Origin: Nageia nagi
Lineage: Eukaryota; Pinophyta
Length of the DNA stretch: 64,000 nt
Assembly (NCBI GenBank): GCA_050084985.1
Contig: JBITNC010000001.1
Location: 46,934,001 to 46,998,000, forward strand
Direction of reading: 5' to 3'
In this document: one piece after another, positions 46,914 through 59,307 of the stretch
Position numbering within the stretch: position 1 is the stretch's first letter
Layout of the letters: every line of letters starts with the position of its first letter
The notes under the pieces: model-generated
Told to the model about the DNA's origin: nothing
The model's input: only the letters and a program-made list of their open reading frames with translations
Databases searched by the model: none
Made by a program: the position numbers and the translations under genes

Positions 46914-47704
46914 GATTTGATTTTTGATAATATTTACAACTTATATTCTAATTTACAAATATATGAAACAATCCTCCATGTGTGCTAGTACTCTTCAACT
47001 CATTTGAAACTTGAAACTTGAATATGAAAGTTGAAATCCTTTTTTTGGAATGAAAATGTATTCATTGGGATTTTGACACTATTTACAAGTACTTGTATTC
47101 TAACAGACCCATCAAAATCAAATACAAAGTAAAATAAATTATTCCAACAAACTTCTTAACCTACGCTTAGATCTGGATGCCTAGAACTTGGATGTTCAAA
47201 ACTAGAACATGTAAGGTGACTAATGTGACTGAAATCTTCCTTGGTACATGATCAAATCACCTATGATAGTGACAAAATTGAAAAAAAATACCTTGTATAT
47301 TTTCTCACTATTTTTGTGGAAACTGATCTTCTCCACTCTACCAGATCTCCATCAAAACTCAACAATATAGAAAATGCTCAAAAATTGAATAAGTCCTAGT
47401 ATTAACTAATTCTACCACCATTTTGAGAAACTATTTGCACACTAATACTATTATATCTCCACCAAAATCAAACACTATAGAAAATATTAAAAATTAACTA
47501 AGTATAATTATTCCAATAATAGTAAAGGATGTAAAAAAGGGCATACCCATACAAAACTCTTCTTATATCTCCAAAAATATGTATGGATACACATTCTGAT
47601 GATTAGCTAGTAGATTTTTGCCACCAAATATTGAATGCAGGAGCCAAACTATAAAACTCTATACAAAAACTACTAACCATCTATACCAAAAAAATAACTT
47701 AGGC
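46914..47704 (-). other. 3' untranslated region of element C
   Basis: Collinear with 58542-59307 of element D. No coding frame; in minus orientation an AAAGG-type tract near the LTR is the only purine-tract candidate, seen better in D. Confidence 0.5.
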
Positions 47705-50700
47705 TTACCCATCCTTGGATGTGTCTTTTGGAAAAATTGCAATTGATTTGGATCATTCTTCATCAAATGGAAGATATTCATCTTAGATAAGCAAGTCTAG
47801 AGAAATAAATTGATTTATGATCTTCAAATTAATATTTGGCTTGATCCTTGTCAATTTTGTTACCCATTTCTCTACTTTTGTCATCTCTTGAATGAATTTT
47901 GAGAACTTATCAACAAAATTATCCTCCATCTAGTTTGCAAAGCTATTGTATGCCTTTTGTGATTGATCATTGAATGATTTCATCTCATCAAGTATATAAA
48001 TAGTGTTATCCTTTTTGTACAAGGGAGGAATTTTATTCATGTCAAAAACTTTTAGAGCACCATTTAACCTATTAATTTTTTGTATAAGTGACTTCATGAA
48101 TTTATTTATACAAAGCATCAACTCATGCAAATAGACCACCTTCTAAGATATTGCCAAAATTTTATCACAAGAATTATCTATTCCTATATCTATGACTTCT
48201 TTTTGATTCATTACTTTGATAATCTCCTAATTCTTAGTAGACATCTTCATAATTTTTCTCTTCAAATCAAAAATAGCCTTATACTCTTCTATCTTCTTCT
48301 CACAATATAATACATATTCTCTAATTGAATGCAATAAACCTAAAATAGGTACAACTTTACCCCAATATTTGAAATTGATATTCTTTAGGGCATCTATTGG
48401 AAAGCTTGTCTAAATTGGTAACTTTGTATCTTGGGCCAAAGTCTAGTATTTGATCTTCTACTTATGTTCAAACCCTTCCTTGGCCTTAGTAAAATTCTTT
48501 GTAGTTGTCTCTAAATCAACATCCTTCTTTATGCTAAAACCTTGTAAAGCTTTTAAATTTCCTTTAAGCTTCTTCTTTTCTTCCTCCAATGCTTTACATT
48601 TTGTCTCTTTATTCTTTTTAAGGTCTCTATCCTACCATTCTTCATAGTAAGCTCAATTACTTTGGCTTTCAATGCTTCTTCTCATTTTTCCACCACTTTT
48701 GCTAACTTATAGGACTCTATGGCTTTCTATAATTGTTTTATCTATTTATTCAACAAGTTAATATGATTCAAGTGAAAATTTTCCTTCTCAATGGTAGTAG
48801 CTCATTACTTTTCCAATCTATCCACCTTCCTTTCTAAAAGAGTCACATCTATATCTATCATATTCATGCTAGTTTTCATGTTTCCCTCTTATCCATTTAG
48901 CTAATCTTATGAAACCTCACCTATAAATATATGTATTTTGCATATGAATCGTGTTTCAAACTTGGATCAAGTTGCTTTGTTGAAATCTTCAAAACCTATT
49001 TATGAATATCCATGGCTATGTCCAATTGAATATACTCAAAAATCTTCTACTCTTTTTGCATCTTCTCAAACCAATCTTAATTTTATTTGTCTATTTTACT
49101 ATAATATATGGCTTGAATATAAGTATATATTTTTTGGATAGAAATAGGAGGTACCATAATGATAATAACATCATCTTCATCATCTAAATTATCACTTATC
49201 ATTGTCATTTGCTATGGACTTGTTGGTATTATGTCCTATGGAGATGGAACATTTTACACTTTCTCTAATGTTTGATCTTTTTCTTCCTAAACCTCTAGAG
49301 TAATATTTTTCTTTTTCTTTAGTGTAGGGATCTCATCTTTGGATGTATCATTTGGAGAGGATATCTTCCTCTAGATCATTCTTATTTTCCTTACAATAAA
49401 AGGCTAATCAGATTCATACTCTTCACTTCCATTGACCTCAAATTTATCAATTTGAGAAACATTCTTAGTAGAATCATCATTCTTCATCATGGATCCTTGA
49501 AGGATCATCTTGATAAGTTGGGTCCTTTTTGGTGATTTTTCCCTTATTTATTCTTTTTTATGTTTTCTTTAAATATTTAGCCTTTCTTATTCTGATATTT
49601 TTCTTTTTTATAGGAGCCTCTTCTTTCTCTAATTACTTAGCTAAGGTAACATCCTTATTTGCTTGCTAGTTTCTCTTTTTCTCATCATAATTAGCTAATT
49701 TTCTTTCCAAATCTTTCATATAAGCAATATCTTTATCAGATATTGCTCTATCATCAGCCCAACCTACAACATTGGCCCTCATTATGGCTAAATGTAATTT
49801 GGGTTATGTGCCCTATTTTTATTATTTTCTCAATAAAGACTCCTCCTTAGTATTCATATGACCTTTACGTTTAATAACCTCTGAAATCTTATCAACCATT
49901 CTAGCTATTTTCTTTGGAGGATATTTCACCCTTTTTGAGGCATATTGTTTATCATAGGCATCAAAAAATGCATTGTATTGGTCACACATCCATGCCAAAG
50001 ATTTCTTCTTACTTTTCACTTTGTATTGTACATAATATTTCTTCTTATGTTCCATCTAATCAAAGTTCTCTTAGCTTTTTTGAAGAGCCTTTGGTAAATT
50101 TTTCTCATTATTGGTGGCAGAAGAATATTCAACTTTGATAGTGTAATTCTGCCTCCACAAATGTATGCATAAGTTTTCTAAAAGTGATTTTGGTAAAAAT
50201 GGTTCTACCTTAAACTTTATTTATGTTATTTTAAAACTCATTCATAAGAATTCTAGAAAAACTAAGAGCCTTTGAATTTATTAACTTTAAATTCACTGTA
50301 AACACCCCCACTGGGTCATATGGCCATGACACTACAATTTGTTTCAATTGTAATTTATACATTTTTATTGTAAGACATCCATAACAATTTCTATTAAAGA
50401 CTTGAATTATGTTAAATCTAAGGGGATATGTGTATAATATTTCTTCCCCTTAGGGAATCCCCACATGGTTTCTACAAAATCTTCCTTCCAGGTTACTTCC
50501 ATAGTAAAAATCTAGTTCAAAACATAGAAAGAAAGCTTCATTGGTTTATCAAAAAATCCATTCAACATGATGATTATGTAATTATCAAAAAAATAGTAAT
50601 CTCCCTTCCTAAATTGACCTACTTTTAGATTTTATATAGCTAGTTTTGGGAGTTTAGGGAGAGTCACATTGAAAAAGAAATAATCTTACAAAATCATAGT

Positions 50701-51445
50701 ATGACCCATTTAGGCTTAGCACTTTAGTCCATTCATCTACCCTTTGGGGAGTTCCATCCTCACTCACCTGAGATAGCTAAAAGTATAGGAAAGCCTCTAA
50801 ATGTTAATGTAAAAGAAACTAATAGAGCAAATAATATTAGTGGTAATGATTCAACCTATCTTTATTTACCAATCTAACTACCAATTTTTCATCAATCATC
50901 TCATACTAGTCTATTTGCTCTTATTCTTGATCATTTGTAAAGCCATGGTAATATGTTTTGGATGTTCAATTTGTATGTTCCTTATCTTCATATAGCACCA
51001 TAATCATAATAAGGAAATAGGCCAATTCATGTTTAAACCCTAAAATACCATAAAAGATTTTATTCTCCATGATGTAGCTAAACAAAAAGGGATTCAACCA
51101 TTCTAAGGGATATTTATCAACATGCTTAACTATGAATTTTACACTAGCCTAATCTTTTGAGGTATCTGGCTAATGGAGGGCTTTATACATAACAAAATGA
51201 CTCATTTTTGAGAATTATAACTCCTTCACTATTTTGAACATTTTGAGACTCTTAGATAGTTTTGGATGCTAAGGCTTCTATTAACTTAGTATAGGGGTGA
51301 CACCTTTCCTACAATGATTTATCTTTTTCTTTTATAGCTTTGAGGGGTTTGAGTTTTAAATCTAGATTATTCTCCATTAGATTTGTATCAAAAAAATTCT
51401 GATTTCTATCATGAACAATGCTTTGGGAGGCTAAAACTTACCCAT
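47705..51445 (-). pseudogene. Accessory ORF of element C, after integrase
   Basis: In element sense, a coding-like region of about 1,250 codons follows integrase. It starts at ATG 51445 (MGKF) and ends at TAA 47705 after PKDTSKDG. Segments agree with the matching region of element D despite decay: ILPWLYK or YYHGF near 50950, KKKYYVQYKVKSKKKSLAWM at 50055 leftwards, YMKDLERKLANYDEKKR near 49690, an acidic DDEDDV patch near 49170, a long coiled coil near 48600-48870, and LHELMLCINKF plus KINRLNGALKVFD near 48100. Many stops are TAG or TAA. I recognise no family. The position is that of env-like ORFs in other plant Ty3/Gypsy elements, but no signal peptide or clear membrane segment is visible. 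Confidence 0.6.
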
Positions 51446-51724
51446 TTTGATAAAATGTAGATGCAAATTGGAAAAAATTAGAATCTAAAGCTAGAAATCA
51501 TTGAAACCCTAGGGCTCTCAATCACTCGATAATTATAGGGTATAAATGAATAAGGCATAGAATCAAAATGGAGTTAAAATGTATTAAAAATTCATAACTA
51601 CCCAAATTAATGCAAAGATTCACCTCAAACATTATGCGTAAGAAAATTAAAATTAAATATATACATATAATCCAATTTACATGGTTAAAGTGTGGTATAC
51701 AACTTTAAATGCTAATCAATGATT
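51446..51724 (-). promoter_or_regulatory. Conserved leader before the accessory ORF of C
   Basis: The 80 bases before the ATG, including TAGGGTTTCAATGATTTC and TTCTAATTTTTTCCAATTTG, are nearly the same in element D (63107-63190), better kept than the coding region. The ATG lies in ATGGGTAAGT, which is also a good splice-donor sequence. Confidence 0.4.
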
Positions 51725-52963
51725 ATGATCAAAAGGATTCAACCATTAGCTCCCTCCAATTCAAATGAGTTGTTTCATATTTCTTTGATAATGATGTATG
51801 GTTCAAACCACATAGAATCAACCTTTCGATGGTGTTCAAGCTTGGTTTAATCCTCGTATGATTTGAGAACTAAATCACTAGTCTTAAAAGAAACATTAGA
51901 TGCATACTTTTTATCAAACTATTTCTTCACTACACTATTTCTCTTCTAAATTTCTCTATAATAATTCTTTCTAAGCTCATCTAAGTAGATAATATCAAGC
52001 ATCCTTATGTGTAATGGGTTTGCATTGTTCATCTCATGCTAGTTAAGTAATTTTAATGCTAGTGACTCAATGTGAGATGATAATATAGCTCTTTTCCTAT
52101 AAAATAGAATATAAGGAGAATTTTTGATAGAATATTTTTAAGTGATATGATATGCCCATGAATTCAAGGTTGAGCTTATTGTATTAGTCTCTCTAATTTT
52201 TGTCCACTTTCCTCTTCAAGATTCTTAATAGATTATTATTCATTGACTCAACTAATCTATTACCTTGAGGGTAATAATCGGAAGAGGTTTTCTAGTAAAT
52301 GCCATACTTAAGAGAAAAATTTGAAACTCTAGCTCTTAAAAATGTCATAATTGTATGATATAATAGTTTATGGAATACCAAATCTTATAATAATTCTCTC
52401 CATAAAATAAATTATTATATCTTAATCTTATTTAATAGTAGAAGCTCCTATTCATCTTGTAAAAAGTCTATAGCTATCAAGATGAATCTATTTTTAGATG
52501 AAGACCCTAGATTGATCATGCTAATAAAATCATGGACCCATTGCTGGTAAGGCTCTTCTACTATGATAGGTTGCAATGGAATGGTTTCCATTCTTCTCCT
52601 TCCCAAAAATCTATGATATTTATCACATTCTTTAACAATTTGAAATGAATCTATATACAAGGAAGGCCAATAAAAGTCTTCTTGTAAAATCTTTGTAGTA
52701 GTGGTGTAACCTTAATAGTATCCTCTAAAAACACTTGAATGGAATTCCTTCATAACCTTAGCAAATTTCTTATAATAAATGCATCTCAATAGCATCCCAT
52801 CATGATTCTTTCTATATAATACATGATCTATCTTAAAGTAATTGAGAGCATTTAATATGAACCTTCTCTTTTGAGAGGCATTGAGTTTAGATGGTAGTCT
52901 ACCACTATTAAAATATATAAAAAGTTGTTTTATCCAATTTTTTGGTTCTTCCAAAACTTTCAT
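51725..52963 (-). pseudogene. Integrase of element C
   Basis: Inserts element DNA into the host chromosome. Visible in order: a zinc-binding region (EFHSS, then KECDKYHRFLGRR, second cysteine altered), the linker PLQPIIVEEPYQQW, core start DFISMINLGSSSKNRFILIAID, then in other frames FGIPQTI, YYPQGN and LVES of the core, and at the C-end FDKKYASNVSFKTSDLVLK. These follow the plant Tat-type pattern closely. Several stops and frameshifts. The C-terminal third matches 63390-64000. Confidence 0.87.
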
Positions 52964-52999
52964 AATATTTCTATCTTTATTTTCTACTTAAATAATCAT

Positions 53000-53420
53000 G
53001 ATGTATTTGAATCTCTAATCTTCAGCCAATTATTTGCAAAGAGCTCTCTAGTTAACCACTTTGGTAGGATGAATTTCAACATTATACTTTATAAAATATT
53101 TATAATTTATTTAGCTCTACCATAATTCATCTTACCTTATAGAATGTAACCTATAACATCAAAATAAATGGTAAGCATTAGAATTTTATTATGCAAAATG
53201 TAGTGCTTAAACTTGTTAAGGTCTTTTATTATAGTAAACACCTATTTTTTCAATAAATCCATACCTTTTCTTAGCCTCATGTAGAGTTTGGCTATAGAAA
53301 GCTCTATGGTGTTTACCATGATTATCTTCTTTATGTATCAGAATTGCTAGTATGCTCTTCTATGCTCCATAAGCATATAGAATAAAGTCTTTTGAGAAAT
53401 AAGGTTTCTTTAAAACTAGA
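53000..53420 (-). pseudogene. RNase H of element C (after RT)
   Basis: The standard Ty3/Gypsy RNase H, degrading the RNA of the RNA-DNA hybrid. Seen as KKPYFSKDFILYAYGA, then ILAILIHKEDNHGKHHRAFY and SQTLHEAKKRYGF. The later part is decayed. Confidence 0.75.
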
Positions 53421-53499
53421 GTGGACATAATGAAAAATTTTATCTATTCAAAAGCCATACTTTGATATGTTATACACTTAAAAGGAAATTTATCTTTAA

Positions 53500-54375
53500 G
53501 CAATTCTATTATTAGTCAGACAATTTTGGTAAAGTCTTAGATGAACCTTCTTATAAAATTAATCTAACCCAAAAATGCTTACAACTTCTTAATATTAGAT
53601 GGAATAATGAGTTTGGAGATAGCTTCCACTCTTTTTGGATCAATTGAGAATCTGTATTTTAAAATGACATGTCTAAATAACTTTCCTTGATCCATTGAAA
53701 AAATGGATTTCTTTGGATTCAATGAGATTCTGAATTCTTAACATTTAAAAAAAAGGATTTTTGATATGCTGCAAGTGGTTCTTATTCTTTTTTGAGAAAA
53801 TTATGATATCATCTAAGTAAACTAAAACTATTTTGTTCATCAACTCACTAAATGCATGGTCCATATCCCTTTGATAAGTTTCTTTGATGTTGGATAAGCT
53901 AAATGGAATTTTTTGAAAAGCAAATGTACCCCACTTTGTGGTGAATGCTATTTTATATTAATCTTCATCTTTCACCTAGATCTGATTATATCTAGAGAAG
54001 CCATCAATAAAGGAAAAGCACTCTAATCCTAAAATAATATGTAGAATTTGTTCCATAGGCTACAAAGGATAGTCAACTTTAAGTAAGTCTTGTTAATATT
54101 ATGAAAATATACAAAGAGTCTAATATCTCCATTCTTCTTCCAAATTGGTACCAAATTAGCCACCCATGTAGAAATCTTGATGGGATATATGATCCTAGCT
54201 TGAAATAATTTTTGAATTTCTTGGTGCTTTACCATTTTAATTTTAGGATTTACTAGTCTTTATTTTTTTTTAAAAGGATTTACTCTCTCCACCAAATCTA
54301 TGGTGTGTTGATAACATCTTTATTAAACACCTTCAAGTTATCATAGCTCCATGCCATGATACCATCAAACTCCTT
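53500..54375 (-). pseudogene. Reverse transcriptase of element C
   Basis: Upstream linker MAWSYDNLKVF (near 54350) leads into STWVANLVPIWKKNGDIRLF (54235 leftwards). The catalytic YLDDI is kept near 53820, within VLVYLDDIIIFS. Stops and frameshifts occur between blocks, so the copy is dead although the active site survives. Confidence 0.88.
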
Positions 54376-54749
54376 CATGATTTTAGCTATCTTCAGAATA
54401 TCTTCTCATGAATTCTTGACACCAACCTTAAGAACTCTATTGGGAGCTATTTCTAACTCTTTAAAGTTTTTGGAAGAAGCTAAAATATTTCCTTTTCTCA
54501 ATTGATCATCTCTATTAAAGAGATCTTCAAATGCAATAATACCTTTAGGAAAAGTATTATTATTTAACTATAATATGTCTTCATCTTTGAAATTCTCAAC
54601 AGTGACTCTTGGCTATTTAAACATAACATTTTGTAGCCAAGAAAGTATTAATATCATTATCATTATTAAAAATTTACTGAAAATAGTCATTATTTGAAAC
54701 ATAAGGCTTGAAAATTAGTTGAATACCTTTTCTTCTTAGCTAGTGATGT

Positions 54750-55145
54750 GGAGGATCAAACCTTGACCATTTCTAAGCTTAGACATCAACTTTACTATTC
54801 TCATCCCTAAAAATTTTAATAAAATTAAAGCATTGAAACTCTCTAATAGGTCCCATACTTTATTTCTATATTTTCTAAGATAATCATGTTTCGCTAAACA
54901 ATTATTTTTCACCTAGTTGATAAGCAATTTTGAATCATAAAAAATGGTTAAACACTTTATTTTCAACTTATTTTCTTATTTCAACCTTAAGAATAGGGCT
55001 TCATATTCTAATGCATTATTTGTACAACTTTAAGTCAAACAAAAAATAATATTTTTTTTATTTCACCAAAAAGAGATATCAAAATAATCCCAACACCAAC
55101 ACCATTCTTAGACTTAGATCCATCAAAATGCATTGTACACAATTC
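54750..55145 (-). pseudogene. Extra RNase H-like domain of element C, upstream of RT
   Basis: Begins MHFDGSKSKNGVGVGII near 55135. After one frame change comes NNALEYEALFLRLK, then IFYDSKLLINQVKNN and LRKYRNKVWDLLESF. D, E and D at the expected catalytic positions (FDGS, EYEAL, YDSKLL) are visible. This is the cellular- or archaeal-like RNase H found as a second copy in plant Tat-type elements. Here it lies before the reverse transcriptase in element order. Confidence 0.82.
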
Positions 55146-55395
55146 TTTTTTCCTTATTTCTTAGAGAGTAATAGCTAGATGATCTATGATATCTTCAAGA
55201 ATTATATGCTTCCCAATGAACTTACTCTTAATTTGATTGATCATAAATTCAAAAACTAAATCTACAAAGTCTAATTCCATTTTAACATCATTTGTTAATA
55301 AGGCTTACTCATTAATTATGTTAACTTAGGGAAGTTTCTTAGTGACAAATCCTATTGCAGGCTCATTGAAAACACTAAACATTTTATTATTTAAA

Positions 55396-55399
55396 GGAC

Positions 55400-55440
<41 letters not shown>

Positions 55441-55460
55441 TATATATATTATATATATAT
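55396..55460. repeat. (TA)n microsatellite within pol of C
   Basis: A run of TA with a few TT or AA breaks, inside the protease-RNase H linker. Likely expansion after the element died. Confidence 0.9.
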
Positions 55461-55877
55461 GAGAATAATCCATAAGTAAGTACCTTCTCAATTTGAATAC
55501 AAATTCTCTAGATAAGCAAAAACCAAACATAGAGGAAAGGTCTACAACTATGATATCTTGGATGACTAAAATCCTTGGACACTTATGAAGCTTCATTAGA
55601 ACATCTTTAACTACACCAAGGGTTTTGATATTTTTTCATCCAACTATAGGATTCTACTAGATTCTTTAGTGTAAGTAAACCCTATGACATAAAATACTTT
55701 CTTAGGCATAACTATCATGTATGTCCATGAATATATCATGTAATTATGGACAATGTGTCTTTCTAATTCAAGGGTAATGTAAAATGGAGGAGGTTTATTT
55801 TTACCCATATCTAGTAATTTTACAACTACATCTAGAATGCAATTCCAACTATCATTTCTTTTAGTTTGTATTAACAA
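55461..55877 (-). pseudogene. Aspartic protease of element C
   Basis: Frame from 55877 gives NDSWNCILDVVVKLLDMGK and PPPFYITLELERHIVHNYMI, then a stretch where the family has the catalytic D-S-G triad; here it reads YSW. It continues with VMPKKVFYVIGFTYTKESS and, after a frameshift, KLHKCPRILVIQDIIVVDL and FGFCLSREFV. The catalytic Asp is replaced by Tyr, so this copy lost protease activity. Confidence 0.8.
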
Positions 55878-56449
55878 TGCTACCTTAAATAGCTCAATCT
55901 ATCTAAGAATGCACTAGGCATTAAAGAGTGATTCTCTTAATGGTATATTTTTCAATTCACACATAATATTGTATGGAATAATACAAGAAGAACTCTCTTC
56001 TAAATATTTTCTTTTATAGGATTGAGTTGTTTCTTCTCTCTAGGCTATTATCATAGATGAGAATCTAAACCTCTTAGCTATGTTCTCTATTTCTTGAATT
56101 TCAAAATAAATAATTAGGTAAGTGATTGGTTATTTTTTTTGGAAATTACTTTTTCAAGAAAACCTTATCTATAGTCATAAATTCACTCTTAGATGGTAAC
56201 TTGTAGTAAGAAGTAGATGGTGTTTGAGTGGGAATAATTGTACAAGATTGTATCTTCCTTTGAGGTTGAAATTGCCTAGCTATAGACCTATTTTTAATGG
56301 CTTTGTTAGAAGGTTATGATAGAATCACAAGATTAGCTTTTGATTATGCTTCATCTATATAGTAATCAATGTTAACTCCATAATTAGATACCAACCAAGT
56401 ATTTGGTATTGTAGATAGGATATGAATTCTATATATAAGGGTCATTACA

Positions 56450-57729
56450 AGCTTTGCACCAATCCTAATTAGGAGGAATATATGCCTCAAGAGACATATA
56501 AAATCTATCTATCTTGGTGAGATCAATTTTTTGTGGTTGTTGTTGATCTCTATCGGTTAAGGACTACCACCTCTATTATCCTCCATCATCTTTCTGGTTG
56601 TCCCTATGGTCATAAAATCTCACCTTTGAGTTGACATTTGTTCAAATATCCTCTAATTAGAAAATGTTGTTACTAGAGTTTCCAATTAAATAATATTCAT
56701 TTGATTGATATTTTCTTGTTGTAGGTTGTTAGTAGAAGTAGGTGTAGGAAGAGATAATTATGGAAAAAAACGTTGGTGAGGCAAGATATGGTTGCAGAGA
56801 AGGAAAAGTAAGATGAGGTTATGGTGTCAAAATTGAAAATTGGGTAACTAAGGAGCTTGAGTCATAAGTAGAGGAGGATTATTTTGTATTGAAAATTGCA
56901 TGAAAGGTGAGGGTGCATATGTGAGAGGTGTAAATATTCTAGCATAAAGCTTTCTTATTGAAATGAGTGAAGCTTTAGCTTGTAAAGCAACATTGTAAAT
57001 ATATGAAAACTATTGTGGTCCAATCATATAAATCATATAAGTTGGATCTAGAGTGAATGCTCTAAAGTAGAACATCAAATCCATAGAAGGATGTGGCCTC
57101 ACAATAAGAGGCACTCTAGCCCAAGATTTTGAAAATCTAATGTTAAAGTTGGAAATATTTTCCATAGGATGTCTTTGAATAACATTAAAATGTGACAACA
57201 ATAAGTAGCAATCACCAACCTCATTAAATTCAAGAATAAGAGGTTTTGCAAGTTGAGCCCATGTAGTAATGTAATTTATTGAAAATGTTATGTACTAATC
57301 CAAAACCTTGCTAGAAAAAGACATGGTAAGAAATTTGAGCATCACATCTTCATGAACTATGTTATGTTGCTTTACCATTTATACAATTTCCTAATATTAT
57401 TCATAAGTAATCTTTCCCTAACCATCCTAATGTTGCAAATATTTGGTAGCTGGCACTAGAATCTCATAGGGATTTAGAATTTGGAGAGCTATAGAAACAT
57501 TCCATTCTGGATAAATAAGAGGTGTAGCAGGAGGCTGAGCCATTTGAATAAGTGGATTGATTATATTCCTTTAGTTAAAAGGTGGAATAGATTTCAATGC
57601 AATAGGAGTCAAAATATGAACAAGATCTATAAGAGATTTGGATTTCCTAACTAGGGTTTCAATAGATCTTTGGGAGTGTTAAATAATAGAAAATTCTTTA
57701 GATTTCCTAGTTTGTGATCTTGTTCTCAT
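56450..57729 (-). pseudogene. Gag of element C
   Basis: ATG at 57729 (MRTRSQTRKSKEF). Matches gag of element B along its length: HEDVMLKFLTMSFSSKVLD, ITTWAQLAKPLILEFNEVG, ISNFNIRFSKSWARVPL and YFRAFTLDP. A C-terminal CKACNDPYI remnant matches CLDCNDTHE of B. About a dozen stops, many TAG or TAA. Confidence 0.83.
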
Positions 57730-57867
57730 AATCAACAAAAAAATAAAGAAGTAAAACTTAAAGGACTATTCTAGGTTCAAACTTTACTAAGAAAGAATAG
57801 GTTTCATCCAAGTGGAGTCTCCATCATGATATAATGATCATGCATAATTTAATATAGGGTAGGATAT

Positions 57868-57887
57868 TATCTCACTAGGTGTACTAG
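57868..57887 (-). promoter_or_regulatory. Decayed primer-binding site of element C
   Basis: Minus strand reads TAGTACACCTAGTGAGATAA, which lines up with TGGCACACCCGGTGGGATGC of element B in sequence and position. All differences but the last two are transitions. Confidence 0.5.
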
Positions 57888-57902
57888 AAAGAATAATAAT
57901 AT

Positions 57903-58541
57903 TATTGACTAAGATGTTGTAATTTATAAATATACTCATGTATCAAATTCATAACTATAATTACGATGATGTGATTTCTATTGCTAGAAATCTATCTCCA
58001 AAAAAGGTTAGTTTCTATCAAAATTAGACCTAAGAATTGCAAAAGCAAGGATTATAGAAAACAAACTTATGAAATTAAAGCAAATTTAAGATTCTAGGTT
58101 AGTGAGTGCAAATAAGTAGAAGAAAATATTCGAACCAACACAAGCATCTATCATACCATAATCCAAGCTAGTCGAATATTTTGATTTTGTAGCCATCAAA
58201 TAATGCATGACACTCTAAGTAATAATAACCTACAAGCATTTTGTAAATACATATTAACTACTAATAACCTCTCACAATTCACAAAGTGCAAACAAGCATA
58301 TAACAAAATGATTTAAGAGTAATGATAAGTAAATCATAGTTAAAAGATCAACAAGTAAATTATATTCTATTATCATTAACACAAGTATAAAATAGGGTTA
58401 ATATATACCCTATTTGACCCCTTCTCTTTCAACAAAGGTAATATTTATAATTTTCTCTATAAATATCTTCTAACTAGTTCCTAACAACCTCTAATAGATA
58501 AAATATTTGTAACTAACTACTAAGATATTTACAGTATATCA
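57903..58541 (-). repeat. LTR shared by element C (5') and element D (3')
   Basis: Left end TATTGACTAAGATG parallels the LTR start of element B and lies beside the primer-site remnant of C. Right end ATATCA matches the end of the truncated LTR at 46913 and is followed by the same 3' region as there. One LTR thus closes two elements in the same orientation. Exact ends are inferred, as the only other copy is truncated. Confidence 0.6.
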
Positions 58542-59307
58542 TATATGACCTTTGATAAGATTTATAACTTAGATTCTGATTTACAAATATTTGGAATAAT
58601 CCTCCATCTGCATAAGCCTCTTAAGCTCATCCAAAACTTGAAACTTAAATATAAAAGTTGAAATTACCTTCTTAGAATGAAAATGTATTTCAATGGGGTT
58701 CCAACACTATTTACAAGTACTTGTATTTTAATGGATCCATTGGAATCAAATACAAAGCAAAATAAACTATTTTTGTAGACTTCTTCACCAATGCTTAGAT
58801 CTTGATGGATGGAACTTGGTTCTTGAAAATTGGAACATCTAAGGTGTTTAATGTGAATGAAATCCTCCTTGGTACATGATCACATTACCTTTTGCAAGGC
58901 TAGAATTTAAGAAACTACCTTGTACAATAGAAACTAGTCTTCTCCACTTTATTAGATCTTTGCTAGATTAAATATTATAGAACATGCTCAAAAATTGATG
59001 AAGTCCTAGTACTAACTAATTTTGCTACCATTTTATCAAACTATATGCACACCAATGCTATCAGATCTTTGTCAAATTCAAACACTATAAAAAATGCTTA
59101 AAATTGACTAAGTATAATTATTCCAACAATAGTAAACATTGTAAAAAAGGTTATACCCATACAAAACTCTTCTTATATCTCTAAAAATATATATGTATAT
59201 ACATTTTGATGACTAGCTAGTAGATTTATGGTGCTAAATCTCAAACTTAGGACTAAAAATGTAAAACTTTATACACTAATTGCTAACAATCTATACAAAA
59301 AAATAAC
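58542..59307 (-). other. 3' untranslated region of element D
   Basis: In minus orientation ATCAAAGGTCATATA precedes the LTR, comparable to TCAGAGGTCACCATAA in element B, so it may be a decayed purine tract. No coding frame. Confidence 0.45.

Larger units (their letters stand above)
46640..58541 (-). mobile_element. Ty3/Gypsy element C: gag-PR-RNaseH-RT-RNaseH-INT-accessory ORF
   Basis: Minus-strand element about 11.9 kb long. The right (5') LTR is 57903-58541 and the left (3') LTR is cut to 46640-46913. Coding order is gag, protease, an RNase H-like domain, reverse transcriptase, a second RNase H, integrase, then a long accessory ORF before the 3' LTR. The integrase motifs PLQPIIVEEPYQQWVHDFI match the plant Tat-type group. 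All frames are broken by many stops. The 5' LTR also serves as the 3' LTR of element D. Confidence 0.82.
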
